Assembly (NCBI GenBank): GCA_011772755.1
Contig: WVYX01000218.1
Span: forward strand, 1-32,106
DNA: 32,106 bases
Direction of reading: 5' to 3'
DNA from: Gemmatimonadales bacterium
GTDB taxonomy: Bacteria; Gemmatimonadota; Gemmatimonadetes; Gemmatimonadales; GWC2-71-9
Shown: positions 1 to 8,296 of the stretch, one piece after another
Numbering within the stretch: the stretch's first letter is position 1
How the letters are laid out: the number at the start of each line of letters is the position of its first letter
The notes under the pieces: model-generated
Told to the model about the DNA's origin: nothing
Seen by the model: the letters and a program-made list of their open reading frames with translations, nothing else
Database searches by the model: none
Translations under genes and position numbers: made by a program

Positions 1-430
1 GCTTCCTGCGCTCACGTTAGCCTGGAATCGGGCTGGCTACGTGGGCGCAGCAACTGCAGGCAGGCGCCTGACGGCATCACTCGGCCTGGGATCCACTGCC
101 CGGTGAGATCGAGCACTCGATGCAGGTCCTCCAGGTTGTTGTAGCCTCGACGCGGCCCGGGTCTCCGGACCCGGCGCTGCAGCCGAGTGCCAGGGAGATG
201 AGGACAGATGGCGTGTGCGCCTTCATGGTGAGGGCTCCCGTCGTTGTGGATGGAACGCCGTTGCCATCTGGGGTCGACGGTCCGCGGCTTCGAATCAGCT
301 AGCCACCCTTATTGTCTGGCAACGACGGGCCGAAGGAAGTGATAATGCTCACAAGCGCTGGCGGTGCAGAGCTGCAGATGGAGCAGCGTTCTCGCTACTG
401 CGGTGTTCTGGAAGTTCGTTTCACAGACGC
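1..430. other. Left-edge region without a recognisable gene
   Basis: No frame here gives a protein I recognise, and the short open frames look like chance. It does hold several small palindromes: a perfect 10-bp one (CAGGCGCCTG, 61-70), a 6-bp inverted repeat with a 2-nt spacer (ATCGAG/CTCGAT, 108-121), and a 7-bp stem with a 4-nt loop (CCGGGTC/GACCCGG, 157-174). These could be operator or RNA-stem elements of a gene beyond the left edge, but nothing in the sequence ties them to one. A partial gene entering from the left with no start in the window cannot be excluded for the first ~100 bases. Confidence 0.5.
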
Positions 431-488
431 CATGCGCCGGTGGGTCCCGAAGGGCACGTGAGCGCCCGGAGGGACCCACCGGCGCATG
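431..488 (-). terminator. Perfect 18-bp stem-loop closing the leftward M16 run
   Basis: The arm CATGCGCCGGTGGGTCCC (431-448) is exactly complementary to 471-488, around a 22-nt loop that can itself fold (GGGC/GCCC). It begins 30 nt past the stop of the last leftward gene. No T-run follows on the minus strand, so it is not a classical intrinsic terminator. It may instead be a Rho-assisted end or a 3' stabilising hairpin. The structure is certain; the role is inferred from its position. Confidence 0.65.
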
Positions 489-518
489 TGATATGCAACG
501 AATTTGCGCGGCAGCACA

Positions 519-1979
519 CTAGCTCCCCTCCACCACCGGCTTCTTGCCCAGCACGTCCTCGATGGAGAGGAGTCGCACCCGGCCGAGGTTCAGCGCCCGG
601 ATCCCCGACTCGATCTTTTCGCGGTCGCCCACCACGATGATCAGGACCTTCTCCGGATCCAGATACTTCCTGGCCACCCGCTGAACGTCCTGCTGTGTCA
701 CAGCGAGAATGCGGTCCACATACTGGTTGAAGTAGTCGGATGGAAGGTCGTAGACGAAGAGGTCGTCGAGCTGACCCGCGATCTGAGCTACCGTCTGGAA
801 GCGCCCGGGATACCGGAAGGCGAGATAGTTCTTGCCCCGGGTCAACTCGTCTTCGGGTATCGGCTCTAGGATGGCGTCGAATTCTCTGAAGAATTCCTGG
901 AGTGCCTTGTCGGTGGCGTCGGTCTGCACTGCCGATGAGGCCGTGAAGGGCCCGGGCATCACGCGGAACGAGAAGTAGGACCCAGCGCCGTAGGTGTAGC
1001 CCTTGTCCTCTCGGAGGTTCTGGTTGAGGCGCGAGGTGAATGAGCCACCGAGGATCGTGTTCATGACCTGAAGGGCGTAGTAGTCCTCGGTTTTCCGCTC
1101 GACACCGACCCGACCGATTCGTATCTCGCTCTGGGCTGCCCCGGGCTTGTCGACTAGAAGAACTTCCCGCCGGTCCACCTGCTTGACGTCCGGCCAGGAG
1201 GGTGAAGAGAAACGCCCGCGGGGCCATGCGCCAAACGCCTGCTGCAGCTTTGGCAGTATCTGGTCGGCGGTTACGTCGCCGACCACGATGAGCACCGCGT
1301 TGTTCGGGTGGAAGTAGCCGCCGTGAAACTCCGTGAGATCGGCGACGCTGAGTGAGCGGATCGCCGCTTCATCACCGATGCTGGAGGTGCCGTAGGGATG
1401 CCTGTCACCGTAGATCGCATTGTTGAACGCCACGGAGGCGACAGCCGACGGCTCATCGTGCCACTGGAGCAGCGTGGTGAGTCGGCTCTTGCGCTTCCGC
1501 TCCAGCTCTTCCGCGGGAAAGCTGGGACGGAGGGCCACGTCGGCCATGATTGGCAGTGCGTCGTCCAACTTGGAGAGCGGTGTGTAGAGCGAAATGACCG
1601 ACGTGTGGTTACCCGCCCCGACGGAGAGACGGGCACCCAGATAGTCGATGGCATCGGCGAGCTCGAGGGCATCGCGGCTGCCGGCACCCTCGTCCATCAT
1701 GTCCGCCGTCATCGTGGCCAGCCCGACCTTGCCTCGGGGATCCATGGCTGAGCCTGCCATCACCACCAGGCCGATCTGGACGACTGGAACCTGATGTTTC
1801 TCCATCAGCACAACACGAAGTCCGTTTGCCAGCTCGCGCTCTTGGATCGCTGGTAGCGAGAGCTGCGGTGGCGGCCCCAGCTTGGGTGGGCCGCTCCGGT
1901 CGGGTACCTGCGCTGTGAGAGGCGCTACGGCGGCCAAAGTCGCCAGCGCCCATAGTCCGGTGTATTTGATCGTCTTCAT
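519..1979 (-). CDS. M16 family peptidase, non-catalytic partner subunit (exported)
   Basis: Predicted 486-aa periplasmic M16 (pitrilysin/processing-peptidase-like) protein. An N-terminal signal peptide ends at about residue 23, LTA|Q. The fold is the usual two M16 halves, but the HxxEH zinc motif is absent: the corresponding stretch near residues 84-98 reads GLATMTADMMDEGAG. The C-terminal half keeps the substrate-gripping Arg and Tyr region (GGSFTSRL followed by GYTYG). This is the pattern of the inactive partner in two-gene bacterial M16 pairs, where a zinc subunit and an Arg/Tyr subunit form one clamshell active site. It lies only 5 nt downstream of the catalytic gene, so translation is probably coupled; I see no strong ribosome site of its own. 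It likely degrades peptides in the periplasm together with that neighbour. Confidence 0.9.
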   Translation of the reverse strand: MKTIKYTGLWALATLAAVAPLTAQVPDRSGPPKLGPPPQLSLPAIQERELANGLRVVLMEKHQVPVVQIGLVVMAGSAMDPRGKVGLATMTADMMDEGAGSRDALELADAIDYLGARLSVGAGNHTSVISLYTPLSKLDDALPIMADVALRPSFPAEELERKRKSRLTTLLQWHDEPSAVASVAFNNAIYGDRHPYGTSSIGDEAAIRSLSVADLTEFHGGYFHPNNAVLIVVGDVTADQILPKLQQAFGAWPRGRFSSPSWPDVKQVDRREVLLVDKPGAAQSEIRIGRVGVERKTEDYYALQVMNTILGGSFTSRLNQNLREDKGYTYGAGSYFSFRVMPGPFTASSAVQTDATDKALQEFFREFDAILEPIPEDELTRGKNYLAFRYPGRFQTVAQIAGQLDDLFVYDLPSDYFNQYVDRILAVTQQDVQRVARKYLDPEKVLIIVVGDREKIESGIRALNLGRVRLLSIEDVLGKKPVVEGS

Positions 1980-1984
1980 GGCTG

Positions 1985-3352
1985 CTACTCGCTCGTCTTC
2001 TTGGAAGCTGCCAGTTCTGGTTTTCCTTGCGGCACGATGCTGAGGATCACTCGAGCGTTGTTGCGCAACTGGGTCTTCACCACCGACTGGACATCGGCGG
2101 GGTCCAGGGCCCTGTAGCGGGCGAGATCTTCGTTGAAGTAGTCTGGATTTCCCGTCCTGAAGTAGTAGCCGTTGAGCTGGTCGGCCTTGCCCATGAGTGA
2201 CTCCATCCGGCTCAGGAAGCCCGCCTCATATTGATTGATGGCCCGTTGCACCTCCCGGCCGGTCGGACCCTCCGCCTTGAGCTTGTCCAGCTCTTCCTGA
2301 ATGACTGCTTCGAGCTCATTGAGATCGTGCCCGCTCCGGGCGGTGGACATGATGCAGAACTCGGAACCGAGCTCGGCTGAGGACTGGAATGCGGAGACGT
2401 TCTGCGCGATCTGCATGTCGTACACCAGCCGCTTGTACAGCCGGGAGTTCTTTCCCCGCGATAGCACCGCCCCGGCAATGTCCAGCTCGGCGTCGCCGGG
2501 GGCGTACAGCCGCGGCGTGAGCCAGCACATGTAGATGCGGGGGAGCTGCACCCTGTCTTCCATCACTACCCGCTTTTCTGCGGCGATGTATGCTGCGGGC
2601 CCGTCTAGGGGCGCGACGGCTGCGCCAGCCGCCACGTCGCCGAACCAGTGCTGCACGAGCCGCTTCACCTGCTCGGGGTCGATGTCACCCGCAATCGAGA
2701 GGCTCGCGTTGCTAGGCACGTAGAAGGTCTGATGGAACTGGACGACGTCCTCGTAGCTCGCAGCGGTGAGATCCTCCATCGAGCCGATCACCGGCCAGTG
2801 ATAGGGGTGGTCGGGGGGATACAGGTTCTCGCTGATGGCGATGAACGCCTGGCCGTACGGTCGGTTCTCGATGCGGAAGCGACGCTCGTTTTTCACCACA
2901 TCTCGCTGGCCATCCACCTTGGCCGGCGACATCGCGTCCAGCAGATACCCCATGCGGTCTGACTCTAGGAAGAGCGCCAGCTCCAGGGCACTGTTCGGTA
3001 CGGTCTCGAAGTAGTTGGTGCGGTCCGTGTTGGTCGAGCCGTTGTTTACCCCGCCGGCAGCCTCGAGCCATTCGTCGAACTTGCCCTCCGCCACGTGCCC
3101 GGATCCCTCGAACATGATGTGCTCGAACAGGTGGGCGAAGCCTGTGCGGCCCGGCTGCTCCCGGCCCGACCCCACGTGGTACCACACGTTCACGGCTACC
3201 ATGGGGGTGGTGTGATCCTCGTGGAGGATCACGTTCAGGCCGTTCGGTAGCACAAGGCGCTCGTAGGAGACCGCGATCCCGGACTCTTGGGCCGCGAGGC
3301 CGGTTACGGTGAGAGCGAGGATCGCAAAATAGAAACCGAGTATGCGTCTCAT
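1985..3352 (-). CDS. M16 family zinc metallopeptidase, catalytic subunit (exported)
   Basis: Predicted 455-aa periplasmic M16 peptidase. I chose the ATG at 3352 because GGAG lies about 7 nt upstream and it starts a clean signal peptide ending GLAA|Q at residues 21-22; a longer in-frame version from 3451 would add a non-signal-like leader. The inverted zinc motif HLFEH is at residues 74-78 (His74 and His78 ligands, Glu77 catalytic base), and the likely third ligand is Glu156 in the segment VVKNERR. The family cleaves peptides and small unfolded proteins. The next gene, 5 nt downstream, encodes an M16 protein without the zinc site, so the two probably form a heterodimer. A tandem GTTGATCAC repeat lies 39-56 nt upstream of the start and could control the pair. 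Confidence 0.93.
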   Translation of the reverse strand: MRRILGFYFAILALTVTGLAAQESGIAVSYERLVLPNGLNVILHEDHTTPMVAVNVWYHVGSGREQPGRTGFAHLFEHIMFEGSGHVAEGKFDEWLEAAGGVNNGSTNTDRTNYFETVPNSALELALFLESDRMGYLLDAMSPAKVDGQRDVVKNERRFRIENRPYGQAFIAISENLYPPDHPYHWPVIGSMEDLTAASYEDVVQFHQTFYVPSNASLSIAGDIDPEQVKRLVQHWFGDVAAGAAVAPLDGPAAYIAAEKRVVMEDRVQLPRIYMCWLTPRLYAPGDAELDIAGAVLSRGKNSRLYKRLVYDMQIAQNVSAFQSSAELGSEFCIMSTARSGHDLNELEAVIQEELDKLKAEGPTGREVQRAINQYEAGFLSRMESLMGKADQLNGYYFRTGNPDYFNEDLARYRALDPADVQSVVKTQLRNNARVILSIVPQGKPELAASKKTSE

Positions 3353-3390
3353 GCGACGCTCCAGAGGAATGGATAAGAGGGTTCCCGAGG

Positions 3391-3408
3391 GTTGATCACG
3401 TTGATCAC
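3391..3408. promoter_or_regulatory. Tandem GTTGATCAC repeat upstream of the M16 pair
   Basis: The 9-mer GTTGATCAC occurs twice with no gap (3391-3399 and 3400-3408). Each copy contains the palindrome TGATCA, so two dyads lie 9 bp apart, close to one helical turn. The site is 39-56 nt upstream of the M16 start, where a promoter or operator is expected. Binding by a regulator is inference; the repeat itself is exact. Confidence 0.45.
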
Positions 3409-3427
3409 TTGGATAGACAGCACAATA

Positions 3428-3445
3428 CCGCGGAAGTTCCCGCGG
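3428..3445 (-). terminator. Possible hairpin after the crotonase gene
   Basis: CCGCGGAA and TTCCCGCGG form an inverted repeat with one extra C and a 1-nt centre, 39-56 nt past the crotonase stop on the minus strand. The bases that follow are not a T-run. The very short loop makes it as likely a cruciform or protein site as a terminator. Confidence 0.25.
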
Positions 3446-3483
3446 GGGCAACCGGGCGTGGCTCCGGGAGCTGCGGTTTGATT

Positions 3484-4245
3484 CTACCGGCGCCTGCCGA
3501 GCGTCGCTTCGGCGTATGCCCGGACGGCTGCCCGGGTCTCAGGATCCTTCCATGCCCGCAGCACTTCGGCGTCCCACTCCCGCGCGTTACGCTCGGCACG
3601 ATCGAGACTGGGCTGGCGGAGCTGATGCTTGGTGATCTGAAACCGCGCCGGGGGCATCGAGCCCAACCGTTCCGCTACCCCACAGGCCCGGTCCAGCAGC
3701 GTCTCGAGGTCGGCGATCTCGTCCACCAGGCCCCGCTGGTACGCCTCGTCCACTTCGTACGTCTTGCCGAGGTAGACGAGCTCCTGCAGGTGTGGCGTCG
3801 ACGCCGCGAAGCGCAGTATCTCAATTGCCAGGGCGGGAAACGGTATCCCGACACGTAGCTCCGGGACGCCGATCTTCCCCGGTCCCCGGCCCATGATGCG
3901 ATAGTCACACGCACAGGCCAGCACACAGCCCCCCGCGATGGCGTGGCCGTTTACCGCAGCAATCGCGGGCCGCGGAAAGGAAAAGAGCGCCGCGAACGTG
4001 CGGGTCATCGCACGGAGCAGATCCTGGAGATAGGCCTCTCCGCCGTCCAGAAACTGGACCAGGTCGACGCCGGCCGAGAACGTGCTCCCCGTGCCCGTGA
4101 GCACCACCGACTGGCCGCTCGGAGATCGCTCGATCTCCCCGAGTTGGTCGGCCAGGGCCGACAACAGGTCCACGTCCAACGCACTGACCTTGCCGTGATC
4201 CAGTCGCAGCACGGCGACACTCGCGTGGTCTTCCCGGTGGATCAC
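3484..4245 (-). CDS. Enoyl-CoA hydratase/isomerase (crotonase) family protein
   Basis: Predicted 253-aa cytoplasmic crotonase-fold protein acting on acyl-CoA thioesters. The first oxyanion-hole segment is FSAGVDL (residues 56-62) and the second is GHAIAGGC (100-107). The acid/base position in GVPEL (Glu129) matches Glu164 of rat mitochondrial enoyl-CoA hydratase. The other catalytic Glu of that enzyme (Glu144, in GGCELA) is Val108 here (GGCVLA). The protein may therefore be an isomerase, hydrolase or decarboxylase-type crotonase rather than a true hydratase. It starts at GTG 4245 with AGGGAG 5 nt upstream, 9 nt after the stop of the serine hydrolase gene, so the two are probably co-transcribed. 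The exact substrate cannot be told. Confidence 0.88.
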   Translation of the reverse strand: MIHREDHASVAVLRLDHGKVSALDVDLLSALADQLGEIERSPSGQSVVLTGTGSTFSAGVDLVQFLDGGEAYLQDLLRAMTRTFAALFSFPRPAIAAVNGHAIAGGCVLACACDYRIMGRGPGKIGVPELRVGIPFPALAIEILRFAASTPHLQELVYLGKTYEVDEAYQRGLVDEIADLETLLDRACGVAERLGSMPPARFQITKHQLRQPSLDRAERNAREWDAEVLRAWKDPETRAAVRAYAEATLGRRR

Positions 4246-4254
4246 ACGGGCTCC

Positions 4255-5736
4255 CTACGGCCGCTCCTTGTTCTCTTCCGGCTCTTGCCGCAGCCGTTCG
4301 AGCATTCGGATACCGTTCGTGTTCTCCGGATTCAACTTCACCGACTTCTCGTAGTTCTCGATGGCCAGCAGCGTGTCGCCGTGCACCATGTAGGCTTCAC
4401 CCAGGCTGTCATAGGTGTTGAATGCGTCGGGATACATCCGAACGTTGAGCTTGAATACTGCAATGGCCTCTTCCACCAGCCTCGTGCGGAGCAGACTGTA
4501 ACCGAGGGTGTTGAGCATGCTCTCCTCAAAGGCGTCGGCCGGAGATTCCTGCTTGAGCTGGTAGTACCTGTCGATCCCCGCGGCGATTCCTTGCCCCCGA
4601 ATGGTCCGTTCCAGGGCCTTGCGCACCAGCCGTGTGGGTGCGTCGTGAGCCTCGTAGTCCAGCCATGCGAAGCCTGGATGAGATCCACCTACGGCGCGGG
4701 AGAGAATGGCTTGTACGATCGACATGCCGTTATCGCTGTTCGTGAACATGACCACGCCGAGGCGGCGCTCTGGGTAGGTCACCGTGTACGCTCGATATCC
4801 CGTGTTGTGACCCCAGTGCCAGAACGCGCGGCCGTCCTCCGTGTCCTGGAGCCCCCAGCCAAGTCCCCACGTCACGCCGGAGTCCACCTCACTCTCTGGT
4901 GTGAGCATAGCCTGAATCATCTGTTCGCCTAGCCCTTCACCGTTCACGACGGCAGCCATGAACCGGGCGAAGTCCGGTGCGGTGGTGTGCAGGCTTGCCG
5001 CGGCGTTTGCACGCCGAGGCTTGCTCTTGTGGCCGGCAGACCCGTCGCTCCGATAGGGCATGGCGACGTTCGACTCGAAACGGGCTTCCCATATGAAGGA
5101 AGACCGCGTCATCCCGAGTGGCTGCAGCACGGTGCGCGCGACGAACTGGTCCATCGGTTCGCCAGTGAGGTGCTCCACCACCCGCTGGAGATAGACGAAT
5201 CCCTCACCCGAATAGCTGAACTTGGTTCCTGGCTCGAAGTCGATCGTCAGCTTGCCGCCATGCGGGCGCCAGTTGGGGAAGCCCGGTGTGTGGCTCAGCA
5301 CCATGCGGGCGGTGATCCGCTTGTAGCGCTCGTCGTGGGCAATGTCCTCGTATGGCAGGTACTCCCAAAGAGGCTTGTCCAGGTTCACCTCTCCCCGCTC
5401 GACCATCTGCAACACTGCGCGCGCGAACACAGGTTTGCTGAGCGACGCGGCCTCGAACACGGTGTGCTCGTCCACGGGCTCGCCCGTCGCGGCGTTCCGC
5501 GTGCCGAACCCCCTACTCCACACGACCTCCCCGTCGGCAACCAGCGCGATGGCGAGTCCAGTAACGTCTCCGCTGTCCATCAGCGCGGGAATTGAGCGCT
5601 CCAGCTCCGAGACCCGGGTCTGCCAGTCGCGTTCCTGGGCCACAGCGGCAGGGCCGGCGACAAGGAACCCGGAACAGAGCAAGCCGGTGAACCGTGCGAC
5701 GATGCCTGTCATAGCGCGATGAGATTGCTGGATCAT
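4255..5736 (-). CDS. Exported serine hydrolase (S12 / class C beta-lactamase-like) with TPR tail
   Basis: Predicted 493-aa exported protein. A hydrophobic signal ends AVA|Q at residues 33-34. The penicillin-binding-protein-like catalytic domain carries SLSK (Ser98 nucleophile, Lys101), a YSG motif (175-177) in place of YxN, and HWG (307-309) as the KTG-equivalent. After about residue 395 a helical segment contains at least two TPR-like repeats. Members of this family hydrolyse D-amino-acid peptides, esters or beta-lactams, and substrate cannot be predicted from motifs alone. ATG 5712 is an alternative start that leaves a shorter, more typical signal peptide; neither start has a strong ribosome site. 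It lies between a kinase gene 35 nt upstream and the crotonase 9 nt downstream. Confidence 0.9.
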   Translation of the reverse strand: MIQQSHRAMTGIVARFTGLLCSGFLVAGPAAVAQERDWQTRVSELERSIPALMDSGDVTGLAIALVADGEVVWSRGFGTRNAATGEPVDEHTVFEAASLSKPVFARAVLQMVERGEVNLDKPLWEYLPYEDIAHDERYKRITARMVLSHTPGFPNWRPHGGKLTIDFEPGTKFSYSGEGFVYLQRVVEHLTGEPMDQFVARTVLQPLGMTRSSFIWEARFESNVAMPYRSDGSAGHKSKPRRANAAASLHTTAPDFARFMAAVVNGEGLGEQMIQAMLTPESEVDSGVTWGLGWGLQDTEDGRAFWHWGHNTGYRAYTVTYPERRLGVVMFTNSDNGMSIVQAILSRAVGGSHPGFAWLDYEAHDAPTRLVRKALERTIRGQGIAAGIDRYYQLKQESPADAFEESMLNTLGYSLLRTRLVEEAIAVFKLNVRMYPDAFNTYDSLGEAYMVHGDTLLAIENYEKSVKLNPENTNGIRMLERLRQEPEENKERP

Positions 5737-5771
5737 GTAGCACCCACCATGAGGAAGAAAGGACGCTCCTT

Positions 5772-7397
5772 CTATGTGCCAAGCAGAGCGCCGGCTTCAC
5801 CGCCGCCCAGACGTCTCGGTGACGCTGCCACTGCAACTGCGAGGTCGGCCAACCGGTCGGCCAAGCCTGAGAGCTCCCGCTCCCGCTTGGTCGCCGTGTG
5901 CACGAAGATCGAACGCGACACGGTGTAGGTACCGCCCACGGCGAAGACGACGCCCAACAGCGCGACGATCGGCGCACCCAGCGCGCCGAGTCCCAGACCC
6001 ACAGCGATCCCTACCAGCCCGCCGCCGACGCCGCCGCAGATGCCCCCGAAGACCGCACCAGCAAGATCTGTCAGGCGTTCTTCGATGTGGATCCGGGTGC
6101 GGCCGGCGTACGGGGTCACAGTCACATGCACGTTCCGGCCCGCTGCTTGGCCAGGTGCCGCCGCGCTCCAGGTCAGGGACCTGCCCAGGGTGCTGACGGA
6201 CCCCACGTTCCGCAGCGTCGCTCGGACCTCCTCCACGAGAACGGAGTATTCGGATTCCGGCACTTCGCCCTCGACTGTACGCTCGAGTCGCACGGTGGTG
6301 GGCGATCCGAGGAAACCGGACCACGGCTCGGGGGCAATCCCCGGCTGCCTGCCCGGCGATGCGGCGGTTGCGGCCGGAATCTCCAGCGCCTCCATAGCCT
6401 CCCGCACGCGAGCAGGCGGAATGCCCACCTGGGCCGCGATCTGTTCAACCGCCCCGACACTCAACGCCTCCTCGTCGGTCGCAGTGGGATTCGCGGCCTG
6501 CGCATCAGCGGCGTGCTGGATGATCTGCCGCACTTCGGCGTCGCTGAGCATGTGGCTCCTCGCCAGCGCGGCGCGCAATGCCTCGACGAACTCGGCAGGG
6601 GAGGCGAACCGGTCATTCCGGCGCATCGCCAGCGCCTTGGCCAGGACCTGCTCCAGCCGTCCCGGGAGGCGGTCGAGACGGTCCCGGTGTTCCCGGGAGG
6701 CATCAATGAATCTTCCCAGCCGGACCTCTTGCTCCGTGAGCCACAGTCCGGGCGTCTCACCGATCAGCATCTCATAGCTGACACAGGCAAGGCTGTAGAC
6801 ATCGGTTCGCGCATCGAGATCCCGGATACCGGCGGCCTGCTCCGGGCTCATGTAGCCCGGAGTGCCCAGGGGAAAACCGGAGCGGGTGAGACGTTCCCCC
6901 CCGGCCGTTGTGATCGCCTTGGCGATGCCAAAGTCCGTGACGAGGGGGTGGCCCTCAGCCAGCAGAATGTTCTCCGGCTTGATATCTCGGTGCAGCACTC
7001 CCATGCGGTGGGCATAGGTCAGCGCTTCGGCCACCGTCGTGGTGATGTTCACCGATTTCGACGGCTCCACGCATCGTTCCCGATTCAGCAGCGCCCGCAA
7101 CGACTCACCGTCGATGAACGGCATGACGTAGTACAGAAAGCCACCGGCCTGGCCCGAGTCGTACAGCGGCACGATGTGTGGATGGGTTAGGCTTGCGGCG
7201 ATCTCGATCTCGTTGAGGAAGCGATCGACGCCAAGCGAGGCGGCGAGGTCGGGAAGAAGGACCTTGACGGCAACCTGACGACTGTGCCTGATGTCCCGGG
7301 CCATGTAGACAGTCGCCATGCCGCCACGCCCCGCGACGCGCTGCAGGTCGTACCGGCCGGATAGGGCGGTCCGGAGCGCGCCAGGTAGGTCGCTCAT
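5772..7397 (-). CDS. Ser/Thr protein kinase with C-terminal two-helix membrane module
   Basis: Predicted 541-aa Hanks-type kinase. The catalytic domain spans about residues 16-280: glycine loop GRGGMATVY (23-31), Lys45, helix-C Glu63, HRD 136-138, DFG 155-157 and a MSPEQ activation-segment end. After it come a helical stretch at about 290-350 (with AAQVGIPPARVREAMEAL), an unassigned alpha/beta segment at about 365-440, and two Gly-rich hydrophobic helices at about 446-494 followed by a basic amphipathic tail. The kinase is therefore tethered to the membrane from its C-terminus rather than through a central helix with an extracytoplasmic sensor. The short connecting loop leaves little room outside the membrane, so sensing may be cytoplasmic or intramembrane. 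It heads the leftward run containing the S12 hydrolase. Confidence 0.93.
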   Translation of the reverse strand: MSDLPGALRTALSGRYDLQRVAGRGGMATVYMARDIRHSRQVAVKVLLPDLAASLGVDRFLNEIEIAASLTHPHIVPLYDSGQAGGFLYYVMPFIDGESLRALLNRERCVEPSKSVNITTTVAEALTYAHRMGVLHRDIKPENILLAEGHPLVTDFGIAKAITTAGGERLTRSGFPLGTPGYMSPEQAAGIRDLDARTDVYSLACVSYEMLIGETPGLWLTEQEVRLGRFIDASREHRDRLDRLPGRLEQVLAKALAMRRNDRFASPAEFVEALRAALARSHMLSDAEVRQIIQHAADAQAANPTATDEEALSVGAVEQIAAQVGIPPARVREAMEALEIPAATAASPGRQPGIAPEPWSGFLGSPTTVRLERTVEGEVPESEYSVLVEEVRATLRNVGSVSTLGRSLTWSAAAPGQAAGRNVHVTVTPYAGRTRIHIEERLTDLAGAVFGGICGGVGGGLVGIAVGLGLGALGAPIVALLGVVFAVGGTYTVSRSIFVHTATKRERELSGLADRLADLAVAVAASPRRLGGGEAGALLGT

Positions 7398-7555
7398 GCG
7401 CTAAAAGTATGGTGAGCGTCTGACGTGAGCGACCTCGGGTCTGCTCGCTGCTGGCCCTCCCTGTTCCTATCTTTCGCACGTTTCCGATCCTGCCAGTCGC
7501 TGCTCCGGCAACGTGTGGGAGGATTCCCGTGCCGAATCGGCAAAGCTGAGTTCAG

Positions 7556-8296
7556 ATGGCCGCCGGTGGGAAGCCGGTCGAAAGGTCGCGTGGGGCATTT
7601 CGACTCGGCAGAATGTCATACGCCCCCGTGCCGTTCGAGAGCCCGTGGTATCGGCCGCTGCTCCAGCCTCTCGTGGTTGGGAGTAATCTGGCCGTGGCGG
7701 CGTGGATGTACCCTTGCTGGCGGACTGCACGCACCCTGTGGCGTCCGCCGTTGGACGTGCTGTCGGCGAGACTCGCGGATGCTGCAAGACCGGTCATCTA
7801 CTACACATGGCACGCCTACGAGCTGCTGGGAGCGTGCGCGTTTCGTGACGTCCCGGAGCCGTTGATGCCCGTCGCCATCGGTCATGATGGTGTGCGGTCG
7901 CGAATGCTGCAGCAGGCGTTCCGGTGGTGTGGCGTATCGATCTGGGTGTACCGCAGGCAGTCTCCGATTCGTCCCAAGCAGCAAATCATCGACTTGCTTC
8001 GCTCAGGGAGGGGTCGCGTCGCGCTGGCGGCCGACGCGGGCGGACCCTATCGGCGAGTGAAGCCCGGGTTGCCCGAGATCGCTCAGGCCGCCGATGCCCT
8101 ACTCGTTCCATTCGTTATTCGCGGTCGCGGTGTGCTACCGCTGCGACGTCCGGTCCGGTATGACGTTCCGCTTCCGTTCTGCTCGCTAGTCTTGTACTAC
8201 GGTGCGCCGTTCGACGGTCGGGACGCGACGGTGGCGGCGTGTCAACGGGCGTTGGAAGATCAAGAAGGGCGCGCGCGGCAGTCAGCTCTTGGATGA
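7556..8296 (+). CDS. DUF374-type lysophospholipid acyltransferase family protein
   Basis: Predicted 246-aa protein resembling the DUF374 branch of the LPLAT superfamily (the group near Kdo/lipid A acyltransferases). Visible blocks are TWHAYELL (residues 84-91), GHDGVRSRMLQ (109-119) and DAGGPYRRVKPG (160-171), then a segment ending LVLYYGAPFDG. These match the WH, SRSxDG, TPDGPRGPRR and YGxP blocks of the family in order. A hydrophobic segment near residues 36-52 suggests peripheral or membrane association. The likely job is acyl transfer to an envelope lipid; the acceptor is unknown. The start is unsure: 7556 or ATG 7613, neither with a clear ribosome site. Its last 15 nt overlap the convergent kinase gene. 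Confidence 0.78.
   Translation: MAAGGKPVERSRGAFRLGRMSYAPVPFESPWYRPLLQPLVVGSNLAVAAWMYPCWRTARTLWRPPLDVLSARLADAARPVIYYTWHAYELLGACAFRDVPEPLMPVAIGHDGVRSRMLQQAFRWCGVSIWVYRRQSPIRPKQQIIDLLRSGRGRVALAADAGGPYRRVKPGLPEIAQAADALLVPFVIRGRGVLPLRRPVRYDVPLPFCSLVLYYGAPFDGRDATVAACQRALEDQEGRARQSALG

Noticed and set aside
1985-3451. Longer M16 start at 3451
   Set aside because: The added 33 residues are polar, would cover the tandem GTTGATCAC site, and would push the signal peptide away from the N-terminus; ATG 3352 has a good ribosome site.
3943-4932. 329-codon open frame on the plus strand
   Set aside because: Spans the opposite strand of two convincing genes (crotonase and S12 hydrolase) and their junction; no motifs.
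5898-7190. 430-codon open frame on the plus strand
   Set aside because: Fully antisense to a kinase gene with intact catalytic motifs; the translated product has no recognisable motif. A GC-rich shadow frame.
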